Origin: Bacteroides faecium | Lineage (GTDB): Bacteria; Bacteroidota; Bacteroidia; Bacteroidales; Bacteroidaceae | Direction: 5' to 3' | Length of the DNA stretch: 64,000 nucleotides | NCBI RefSeq assembly: GCF_012113595.1 | Contig: NZ_CP050831.1 | Coordinates: 682,001-746,000 of the forward strand | Shown here: piece by piece, positions 46,180 through 55,000 of the stretch | Numbering within the stretch: position 1 is the stretch's first letter | How the letters are laid out: each line of letters opens with the position of its first letter | Notes under the pieces: generated by a model | The model's input: the letters and a program-made list of their open reading frames with translations, nothing else | The model's database searches: none | What the model was told of the DNA's origin: nothing | Made by a program: the position numbers and the translations under genes

Positions 46180-46749
46180 GCTTTCAGCTTTCAGTTTTCT
46201 CTGCAAATCCCTATTCATCGGCATCCCGGCTGAAAGCGCTCATAAAAATAGCCTTTCAGCCTTCAGCTTCTCAAGAAACAGCAAAATCTACAAATAAATT
46301 AAACACACATCTATCCTAATATATATCTACATAACCAACATATTGGACATATAGATTCACCGTACTGTATATATATTGCCACCGTGCTGTACATATATAG
46401 CCACCACAATGGATATATATACCCACTAAACAGCTTGATGTCTGCGCTGTGCATGTATATATTCTAGCCCCAGCCCATACCTCTTCTGAGCACCGGGCAT
46501 ATCGAATTCTCCCCACGGTTCAGAGGTTCTGTTCCCAAGGATTAGCACCTTTGTTCCCGCACATCAGAGCCTCTAATCTATAAGAACAGAGGTTCTGATG
46601 TGTGGGAACAGAACCTGTATTTTTATTAAACAGAGCCCCTGTTTTTGCAAAATCGGAAAACTGAAAGCAAAACAAGGTGATTTCAGCAAGTGCTTTCAGC
46701 CGAAACAGCGATGAATAGGAAATTACAGAAGAAACTGAAAGCTGAAAGC
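46180..46749. repeat. 57-bp imperfect inverted repeats bracketing a 22-bp-period array
   Basis: The left arm (46180-46236) and the right arm (46693-46749, complemented) agree at about 47 of 57 positions; both begin GCTTTCAGCTTTCAGTTT and share CTATTCATCG and GGCTGAAAG. The 456 bp between them hold the long degenerate array at 46325-46648. The layout resembles a small non-autonomous element or a very large imperfect hairpin. I see no target-site duplication or transposase. Confidence 0.7.
46325..46648. repeat. Long degenerate tandem array with exact 22-bp period
   Basis: About 14.7 units in constant 22-bp register. The first five (46325-46434) follow an ATATATnnnCCACC pattern with CTGT or ATGG ends; the last six (phase 46517) follow CAGAGGTTCTG with variants. 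Units in between drift gradually, so neighbours resemble each other more than distant units do. A strong hairpin is embedded: GTTCCCGCACATCAGA from 46553 pairs with the stretch ending GGGAAC at 46610, about 20 of 22 bp. No gene is present in 46110-46951. Confidence 0.72.
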
Positions 46750-46951
46750 GGAGAAGTTGATGAAAAGTTGGATTTAGCCCAAAACCTATAAAAAGACCAT
46801 TCAAGACCAAAGCACACAATCAGTCCATAATCTTAAATAATTATATTACACCACTCAAAATGAGAAGAATAGCATGACTTTCATTATCTTTGTAATCGTC
46901 ATTAATTTAATGGCCATTAAATTAACCGCCATTAAGAATAAAGCCTGTAGT

Positions 46952-47167
46952 ATGAAATTTTATGACCGAAAGAAAGAAATAGAGATAAACCCGACAGCCC
47001 TCAACCGATTCAATAAAACCGCCCTAATCGGAGAGGTAAAAAGAAACCCCAAAAATATAAGCATCTCCGTGTTGGAAAACGTGTTGGAAAAGAAGAGCGA
47101 AACTTTACATAAAGAATTAAATGATTATAAAATAACTTTCAAAGGATTGTCTTTGGAAGATATGTAG
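46952..47167 (+). pseudogene. Remnant of a DUF234-type AAA ATPase gene (internal in-frame deletion)
   Basis: From the ATG at 46952 the frame reads MKFYDRKKEIE, the typical N-terminus of archaeal-type AAA ATPases of this family. It passes directly into INPTALNRFNKTALIGEVKRN and then YKITFKGLSLEDM, the C-terminal nuclease-like (DUF234) end. The ATP-binding middle, usually about 300 residues, is absent, leaving 71 codons. Reading continues upstream to an ATG at 46874, but that part has no family character. The join at KEIE/INP is in frame, so the deletion may be a simple recombination between short homologies. Confidence 0.75.
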
Positions 47168-47175
47168 TACTTTTG
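47168..47175 (+). promoter_or_regulatory. Likely -7 element of the TPR/barrel operon
   Basis: TACTTTTG fits TAnnTTTG. It would start transcription about 8 bp before the ATG at 47191, supporting that ATG over the in-frame ATG at 47173. No -33 TTTG at 19-21 bp. Confidence 0.4.
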
Positions 47176-47190
47176 CATAAATACCCGATT

Positions 47191-50100
47191 ATGAAAAAAG
47201 AAATTACTAGACTCATTTGTGCGGCTATCTGCTGCGCACCCATTATAGGATTTGCCCAGACAGGTGATAAGTTCACTTCGACTGACAACCTTTATAAAGA
47301 AGGGAAAGAACTTTTCCAGGAAAAGAATTATGCCGCTGCCCTGCCGGCACTAAAGGCATTTGTAAAACAAAAGCCAACAGCCAGCCTGCTTCAAGATGCG
47401 GAGTATATGCTGGTCAGTTCGGCATACGAGTTAAATGACAAGAACCGTATCGAATTGCTCCGCAAATATCTCGACCGCTATCCCGATACGCCTTACGCCA
47501 ATCGAATTTATTCTTTGTTAGCTTCCTGCTATTTCTACGAAGGAAAGTACAATGAAGCGATGGCACTCTTTAATTCTACTGACCTCGACTTGCTCGGCAG
47601 CGAAGAACGTGACGACCGCACCTATCAATTGGCTACCTGCTATCTGAAAACGGATAACCTGAGAGAAGCAGCCATCTGGTTTGAGACTCTCCGTGCCAAC
47701 AGTCCCAAATATGCAAAAGATTGCGATTATTATATTTCTTATATCCGATATACACAGAAACGCTATAACGAAGCATTGAAAGGTTTCCTTCCGCTACAAG
47801 ACGATTCGAAATACAAAGCACTCGTACCTTATTATATCGCTGAAATCTATGCACAGCTCAAAAACTATGACAAGGCACAGATTGTAGCACAGAATTATCT
47901 GTCGGCTTATCCGAACAATGAACATGCAGCGGAAATGTACCGTATCCTCGGAGATGCTTATTACCACTTCGGACAATATCACAAAGCAGTAGAATCATTC
48001 AGTGAATATTTGAATAAAGACCATTCGGCTCCCCGTCGAGATGCCCTTTATATGCTGGGACTTTCTTACTATCAGACGAAAGTCTATTCAAAAGCAGCCG
48101 AGACACTCGGTAAAGTGACAACTACCAATGACGCGCTCACACAGAATGCTTACCTGCATATGGGACTCTCCTATCTGCAACTGGCAGAAAAGAACAAAGC
48201 CCGCATGGCTTTCGAACAGGCGGCAGCGTCCAACGCCAATATGCAAATCAAAGAACAGGCGGCTTACAACTACGCTCTCTGCCTGCATGAGACTTCTTTC
48301 TCCGCTTTCGGTGAATCCGTTACTGCCTTCGAGAAGTTCCTGAACGAATTTCCGACTTCTCCTTATGCAGAGAAAGTCAGCAGCTATCTGGTGGAAGTTT
48401 ACATGAATACCCGTAGCTACGATGCGGCTTTGAAATCAATAGACCGGATTGCCAAACCAAGCGCACAAATACTGGAAGCCAAGCAGAAGATATTGTTCCA
48501 ATTAGGTACGCAATCTTTTGCCAATGCCGATTTTGAACAGGCTTTGAAATATCTGAACCAATCCATTGCCATCGGACAATACAATCGTCAGACAAAAGCA
48601 GATGCTTACTATTGGTGTGGAGAATCCTATTATCGCCTCAACCGGATGATGGAAGCAGCCCGCGATTTCAACGCTTATCTGCAACTGACCACCCAGCCCA
48701 ATAACGAAATGTATGCGCTTGCCAATTATAACCTGGGATATATCGCTTTCCACCGGAAAGACTATACGCAAGCAAGCAACTACTTCCAAAAATACGTCCA
48801 ACTGGAGAAAGGTGAAAACGCAACGGCTTTAGCCGATGCATACAACCGTATCGGTGACTGCCACTTGCACGTACGCAACTTCGAGGAAGCCAAACATTAT
48901 TATTCGCAAGCCGAACAGATGAATACTCCTTCCGGCGATTATTCTTTCTATCAACTGGCTCTTGTATCCGGCCTGCAGAAAGACTATACCGGCAAGATAA
49001 CTTTGCTGAACCGGCTGGTAGGAAAATATCCCGCTTCTCCTTATGCCGTGAATGCTATTTACGAGAAAGGGCGGTCCTATGTATTGATGGACAATAACAG
49101 TCAGGCAATCACTTCCTTCAAGGAACTGCTGAACAAATACCCCGAAAGCCCGGTCAGCCGGAAAGCTGCGGCGGAAATCGGACTGCTCTATTATCAGAAA
49201 GAGGATTACAACCAAGCTATCGAAGCCTACAAGCAGGTCATCGAGAAATATCCGGGTAGTGAAGAAGCCCGTCTGGCCATGCGTGATTTGAAGTCGATTT
49301 ATGTAGACTTGAACCGTATAGACGAATTTGCGGCTTTGGCAAATGCCATGTCGGGACATATCCGCTTTGATGCCAACGAGCAGGATTCACTGACCTATGC
49401 CGCGGCAGAAAAGATTTATATGCGGGGACGGATGGAAGAAGCAAAGACGAGTCTCAACAAATACTTGCAGACTTTCCCGGAAGGAGCTTTCAGCTTGAAT
49501 GCACATTATTATCTTTGCCTGATTGGGAACGAGCAGAAAAACTATGATATGATTCTTCTCCACTCTGGCAAATTACTGGAATATCCAAACAATCCGTTTG
49601 CGGAAGAAGCCCTTATCCTGCGTGCCGAAGTGCAGTTCAACCAACAACAGACGGCAGAAGCATTAGCTAGCTATAAGATGCTGAAAGAAAAAGCAACCAA
49701 CGTGGAACGTCGCCAGCTTGCTGAAACAGGGATACTCCGCTGCGCCTTCCTGTTGAGGGACGATATTGAAACCATCCATGCTGCTACCGACTTACTGGCA
49801 GAAGCCAAACTCAGTCCTGAACTGAGAAATGAAGCTCTTTACTATCGCGCTAAGGCTTATGTCAAACAAAAGGCGGATAAAAAAGCGATGGACGACTTCC
49901 GCGAACTGGCAAAAGACACCCGTAATCCATACGGAGCGGAAGCTAAATATCTGGTTGCACAGTCATTGTATGACGCGAAAGAATATGCTGCCGCGGAAAA
50001 GGAACTGCTCAACTACATAGAACAAAGCACGCCGCACGCTTATTGGCTGGCACGTAGCTTCGTCCTTTTGTCCGATGTGTATGCCGCTATGGGCAAAGAC

Positions 50101-50208
50101 CTTGACGCACGCCAGTATCTATTGAGCCTGCAACAGAATTACCAAGGTAACGATGATATAGAAAGTATGATTGAAAGCAGACTTGCTAAGTTGAAAGGTG
50201 CAAATTGA
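47191..50208 (+). CDS. Large periplasmic tetratricopeptide-repeat protein
   Basis: The start at 47191 (MKKEITRLICAAICCAPIIGFAQTG) gives a cleavable signal peptide and a 1005-residue product. Almost the whole chain is TPR-like helix pairs, e.g. LYKEGKELFQEKNYAAALPALKAFV, YRILGDAYYHFGQYHKAVESFSEYL, YNRIGDCHLHVRNFEEAKHYYSQA and IGLLYYQKEDYNQAIEAYKQVIEKYPGSEEARLAM, perhaps 20 or more repeats. No enzymatic motif is seen. The outer-membrane barrel gene follows 29 bp later, so the two are probably a unit, perhaps a periplasmic scaffold partnering a barrel. The specific function is unknown to me. Confidence 0.85.
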   Translation: MKKEITRLICAAICCAPIIGFAQTGDKFTSTDNLYKEGKELFQEKNYAAALPALKAFVKQKPTASLLQDAEYMLVSSAYELNDKNRIELLRKYLDRYPDTPYANRIYSLLASCYFYEGKYNEAMALFNSTDLDLLGSEERDDRTYQLATCYLKTDNLREAAIWFETLRANSPKYAKDCDYYISYIRYTQKRYNEALKGFLPLQDDSKYKALVPYYIAEIYAQLKNYDKAQIVAQNYLSAYPNNEHAAEMYRILGDAYYHFGQYHKAVESFSEYLNKDHSAPRRDALYMLGLSYYQTKVYSKAAETLGKVTTTNDALTQNAYLHMGLSYLQLAEKNKARMAFEQAAASNANMQIKEQAAYNYALCLHETSFSAFGESVTAFEKFLNEFPTSPYAEKVSSYLVEVYMNTRSYDAALKSIDRIAKPSAQILEAKQKILFQLGTQSFANADFEQALKYLNQSIAIGQYNRQTKADAYYWCGESYYRLNRMMEAARDFNAYLQLTTQPNNEMYALANYNLGYIAFHRKDYTQASNYFQKYVQLEKGENATALADAYNRIGDCHLHVRNFEEAKHYYSQAEQMNTPSGDYSFYQLALVSGLQKDYTGKITLLNRLVGKYPASPYAVNAIYEKGRSYVLMDNNSQAITSFKELLNKYPESPVSRKAAAEIGLLYYQKEDYNQAIEAYKQVIEKYPGSEEARLAMRDLKSIYVDLNRIDEFAALANAMSGHIRFDANEQDSLTYAAAEKIYMRGRMEEAKTSLNKYLQTFPEGAFSLNAHYYLCLIGNEQKNYDMILLHSGKLLEYPNNPFAEEALILRAEVQFNQQQTAEALASYKMLKEKATNVERRQLAETGILRCAFLLRDDIETIHAATDLLAEAKLSPELRNEALYYRAKAYVKQKADKKAMDDFRELAKDTRNPYGAEAKYLVAQSLYDAKEYAAAEKELLNYIEQSTPHAYWLARSFVLLSDVYAAMGKDLDARQYLLSLQQNYQGNDDIESMIESRLAKLKGAN

Positions 50209-50237
50209 AAGTTGAAAATTAAAGAATAAAGAATAAG

Positions 50238-51962
50238 ATGAAACAGTCTCTTTATATAATAGGCGGACTTGCATTGGCGATTTCCATGCCGTCCGGCCTT
50301 CAAGCCCAAACCACCCAGCCCAAAGATACGACCATGAATCGTACCGTTGTTGTGGAACAAGAATATAACCCGGATATTATGGACGCTTCGAAAGTAAACG
50401 TCCTGCCCAAAGTGGAAGAACCGACGGTAAGCAAGAAAGAGGTAGAGTATGCTACGACTTTCTTTCCGGCAACTTCTGTCCCGGCGGGTCTGATGAATCC
50501 TTATACCGGAAAAGAAATCCAGCCCGGAAGCACTCCCGGATATGTACGTGCCGGATATGGTAATTTAGGCAATCTGGATGTTCTTGCCAATTATTTATTC
50601 CGTCTCTCGGATAAAGACAAACTGAATGTACGTTTCCAGATGGATGGAATGGACGGAAAGTTGACAATCCCCTTTACCGACAACGAAAAATGGAATGCTT
50701 TCTATTATCGCACACGTGCAAACGTGGATTACACACACCAATTCAACAAATTGGATTTGAATATTGCCGGAAACTTCGGCCTAAATAACTTCAACCTCAA
50801 ACCGGGAAGTGTAAACAGCAAGCAGAAATTTACTTCCGGTGACTTTCATGCTGGTATTCATTTTATCGACGAAACTGCACCGCTACGTTTCAATGCCGAA
50901 ACGAATCTATTGATGTACGAACGTCAGCATAACATGCTCAATGAGAATGATGCCAATACAGCTCTTAAAGAGACAATCATACGTACCAAAGGCGATGTCA
51001 CGGGAGCTATCGGTGACCAACAATCGGTGACTATCGCTTTGGAGATGAATAATCTTCTGTATAGCGGATACACAAAGAATACCGCTACCGGGGACGAGTT
51101 TTTCAAGAACTATACAACGCTTCTTCTGAATCCTTATTACGAACTGGATAACGATGACTGGAAATTACACATCGGAGCCAATGTAGACTTATCTTTCGGA
51201 TTCGACAAGTCCTTCCGCGTTTCACCGGATATCACTGCACAGTATATCTTCTCTGACAGTTATGTGCTTTATGCAAAAGCGACAGGCGGCAAACTGTTGA
51301 ATGATTTCCGCAGATTGGAGAATGTCTGTCCTTACGGAGAGCTGCCGGAAGCAAATACTTCTTCCGCATGGGGCTATGTACAACGTCCTTACGACACTTA
51401 CGAACAAATCAACGGTGCTGTCGGCTTTAAAGCCAGCCCTTATCCGGGAGTCTGGTTCAATGTATATGGCGGTTACCAAAACTTGAAGAATGATTTGTCT
51501 TATTTTGATTTCAAAGATTCAGATGAGCAACCCCACATTAAATATCTGAGCTTCGCTCAAGACAATACAAGCAACTTCTATCTCGGTGGCGAAATCAGCT
51601 ACGATTACAAAGATATTCTAGGAATATCAGCAAAATATACCTATCGTAATTGGGATAGCAAGAATGGAAAGGAATTATTGGCTGTAAAGCCTGTCAGCGA
51701 AATGTCTTTCAATGTACATATTCATCCGATTTCCGCCTTAAATATAAATCTCGGTTATGATTATGTGAACCGAAAAGAAGTGGAAGGGTATTCAAAAATG
51801 ACTGCAATCAACGATTTACATATCGGAGCCAGCTACAATGTATTCAAAGGAGTATCTGTTTATGCACAGGTACACAATCTACTGAACAAGAAATATCAAT
51901 ATTATTTAGGCTATCCTGCCGAAGGATTCAACTTCTTAGGGGGATTAAGTTTCCGGTTCTAA
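50238..51962 (+). CDS. Outer-membrane beta-barrel protein (TonB-dependent-receptor-like, no plug)
   Basis: A 574-residue protein with a signal peptide (AISMPSGLQAQ, about residue 23). A short N-terminal segment (TVVVEQEYNPDIMDASKVNVLPKV) is followed by alternating amphipathic strands throughout, such as GYVRAGYGNLGNLDVLANYLFRL, NVYGGYQNLKNDLSYFDF and the TonB-receptor-like end VYAQVHNLLNKKYQYYLGYPAEGFNFLGGLSFRF with terminal Phe. There is no carboxypeptidase-like or plug domain, so it is not a SusC. Cotranscription with the TPR gene is likely. Possible roles are an envelope-assembly barrel or a porin-like channel; I cannot choose. Confidence 0.8.
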   Translation: MKQSLYIIGGLALAISMPSGLQAQTTQPKDTTMNRTVVVEQEYNPDIMDASKVNVLPKVEEPTVSKKEVEYATTFFPATSVPAGLMNPYTGKEIQPGSTPGYVRAGYGNLGNLDVLANYLFRLSDKDKLNVRFQMDGMDGKLTIPFTDNEKWNAFYYRTRANVDYTHQFNKLDLNIAGNFGLNNFNLKPGSVNSKQKFTSGDFHAGIHFIDETAPLRFNAETNLLMYERQHNMLNENDANTALKETIIRTKGDVTGAIGDQQSVTIALEMNNLLYSGYTKNTATGDEFFKNYTTLLLNPYYELDNDDWKLHIGANVDLSFGFDKSFRVSPDITAQYIFSDSYVLYAKATGGKLLNDFRRLENVCPYGELPEANTSSAWGYVQRPYDTYEQINGAVGFKASPYPGVWFNVYGGYQNLKNDLSYFDFKDSDEQPHIKYLSFAQDNTSNFYLGGEISYDYKDILGISAKYTYRNWDSKNGKELLAVKPVSEMSFNVHIHPISALNINLGYDYVNRKEVEGYSKMTAINDLHIGASYNVFKGVSVYAQVHNLLNKKYQYYLGYPAEGFNFLGGLSFRF

Positions 51963-52008
51963 GGACTAAAGAAAGCAGATAGATAAATCATATCAGAATA
52001 GATTGCAC

Positions 52009-52045
52009 AAAATGCTCATTCCACACAATATGGAATGAGCATTTT
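52009..52045. terminator. Bidirectional terminator between the barrel gene and the third HTCS gene
   Basis: AAAATGCTCATTCCA (52009-52023) and TGGAATGAGCATTTT (52031-52045) form a perfect 15-bp stem with a 7-nt loop. The A/T ends supply a T-tract on either strand, fitting the convergent genes on both sides. Confidence 0.85.
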
Positions 52046-52080
52046 CTATTTATATAATAAATGCATCGCTACAATCTCTG

Positions 52081-55000
52081 TTATTCTTCACTCTCTCCTC
52101 CCTTAGTCCGTTCGTCATACTTAGAAGGAAGTACGCCAAACTGCTCTGTGAAGTGTTTACGGAATGTATTCGGGTCGTTAAACCCGACCATTTCAGATAC
52201 TTCCAATACAGAGTATTTATGCTCCATGATAAGCGAAGCCGCCTTGCTCATCCTGACACTACGAATCACTTTAATAATAGAAAGTTCACTTCGTTCCTTA
52301 ATCTTCCTGTACAGAGTAGGCTGTGACATATTCAACTGTTCGGCAAGCATTTGTACACTAAAATCCTCATTAGCCAGATTGGCTTCTATTACATTAATTA
52401 CCTTTTGCATGAAATCATCCCCTTCTGTTGCCTGCGCCGTTTGCTTCAACATCAACGATTTTGTATAAATCCGTTTCAAATGTTCCCTGCGCAGAATCAG
52501 ATTTTCGACTTTAGCTTTCAGTATTTCCGGATTAAAAGGTTTCATCATATAATCATCCACTCCAAGCTGTGCTCCCCGTATTATATCCGCATCTTCCGCT
52601 TTTGCCGTCAACATTAAAATAGGGATATGCGCTGTCTCCACCTGCTCCCTGATTTCCTTGCAACAGGCAAAACCGTCTTTTACCGGCATCATAATATCGG
52701 AGATTATCAAATCCGGCAAATGTCGCATAGCCTGTTGCACCCCTTCTTCACCGTCGGCAGCCTCCAGAACATTATATTTATTCTGAAAAAGACTCACAAT
52801 ATACTGCCGGATATCCGGGTTATCTTCTACAACCAGCAGAGTTGTTTTATACCTTGCAGCAGATAGTTCTTCTTTATTTACCTGTTCCGGTACGGCAGGT
52901 TCGTCCGTCGGACTTGCGTTGTCATCCACCGGTTCATAAACCGTTTCTTCACAGTTATCGTCGGCAAAATGGGCTTTCCCTTTCGGGAAATTCAAGCTAA
53001 AGCTACTTCCCTTTCCCAATTCGCTTTGTAAGTCTACTGTCCCGTGATGCATATCCATCGTGTTTTTCACAATACGCAAGCCAATACCGACTTTAGTCGA
53101 AAAGGAAGGGGCCGCCCCTCCGGTAACAAACGAATCGAATACCCGATGCTGCAATTCAACCGGAATCCCTCTGCCCGTATCGGAAACTACAATCCGGCAA
53201 TACTCCTTTTCATCCATTGTATTCTCCATTACAGCAAGAGTGATGTTACCTCCCGCTTCCGTATATTTAAATGCGTTCGATAATAAATTGCGTACAGCAG
53301 AAGCGACTTTCTCAATATCCACCCATAAAGGGATAGATTTATCCGGCAAATCAATAGCGAAATCAATCTTTCGCGACACCGCCATTTGCCGGAAAGTATT
53401 CGCCGTTTCTTTCAATAGAGCCACGACATTCACTTCGGAAAGACATAATTTCATCATCCCCGCCTCAATCTTTTGCACACTCAACAAGTCGTCTACCAAG
53501 CGGTGAAGTGAATTACCATTCTCATACATCAACGACAAAGCCTTATAATCAGGGTCAGTATTTGTCTTTCGATGTAACAGTTCCTGTAACGGAGAAAGTA
53601 CCAATGTCAACGGAGTCCGCAACTCATGAGCCACACAGGTAAAGAAGTTCTCCCTCTCTTCCCGAATCTGTTTTTCCTGCTCACGCTCCATATTGGATAT
53701 ATGCAATTCATGTTTCAGGAGTAATTCGCGTTTAGCTCTTCGCTGTTCACGGCGAACACGGTGAACGGCATAGCCGGTTATCAACAATATAACCAAAAGC
53801 ACACACAGGCGAAACCAGATAGTCTGGCTCCAGTGAGGAAGAATACGTATCGCTAATGTATTTACCACGCTGTCAGTGCCGTCGGGATAAACGCTTTTCA
53901 CCTCAAACACATAATCACCGGCAGGCAGATTGGTATAAGCAGCTTTTTCTCCTCCGTTGCATACCACCCATTCATTCTGATAAGGGAGCAAACGATAATT
54001 ATACTTCTGATGTTCTTCCGAATAAAGCAAGTTGCTGAATGAAAGCGAAAAGTCACGGTTGGCATAAGCCAGAGTAAGCTCATCAGTATAAGGAAGTCCT
54101 TTTTGCAATATAACCTGCCCGTTTCTCTTCTCACCAATCGCTACATGCTTATTATTCACTTCCAGGTCAAGCAAGAGGTTTTTCTTTATCGAAGGTATCA
54201 TTTCCACCGTTTCCGGATTAAAATAAGTCAATGCGTAGTTATTCCCGAAGAACAATGTATTCGCTGCTTGCAAAACCGAACGGTTACTGCCCGAGATATA
54301 GTAATTATAGAATAAATTCTGATGCCGGCTATATCGGGAGATGCCCGAATTCGTGCCTAGCCATATATGCCCGTTCTCATCTTCCGTTATACAAGTGACA
54401 AAATTACTGCACATTCCGTCACGGGTGGTATAGAAATGTTGTATCGAGTCCTTATTTTGCGCAAGAATCCCCAGTCCCTCCGTATAACCGATATAAAGTT
54501 GCCCGTCCGTAGAAGCATGCAGAGCACGGACATACCGGGCGGCAGTTCCCGCTGCCACTTCATAATTTCCTTTTATTTCCGCTTTTCCTTCGACATTCAA
54601 TACTAACTTGTACAATCCGTCGGGAGTACCTATCCAAAGCTCGCCATTCAATCCCTCGACAATGGCACGTATAGAATGTTTTTCCAATGGTTTGCCTTCC
54701 ACCGTTAAGACCGGAGAGAAGTTCTTCGTCTCCCGGTCGAACAGTAATAAACCGTTCCGCGTCCCTACCCAAAAGCGGTGCTTACTGTCCATAAACAACT
54801 GCCACACATAAGTGGAATATTTCAGATTATTATTCTTCCGGTATTCATAAGGCAAGTTATAGTTCATAAACTTACCAGAAGAAGATTGATAGCAAGTTAT
54901 GGATGCATCCGAATTGCCAAACCATAGATTGCCTTCCTCATCTTTCATAGCACAAAGCACAGCTTTTCCTTCAACAATGGGAGTATTCTTCGGAGAAAAA

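Noticed and set aside
46325..46648. CRISPR array or coding repeat protein
   Set aside because: No repeat-spacer alternation. The short frames across it on the minus strand arise only because the repeat length drifts through codons, and they have no start region or family resemblance.
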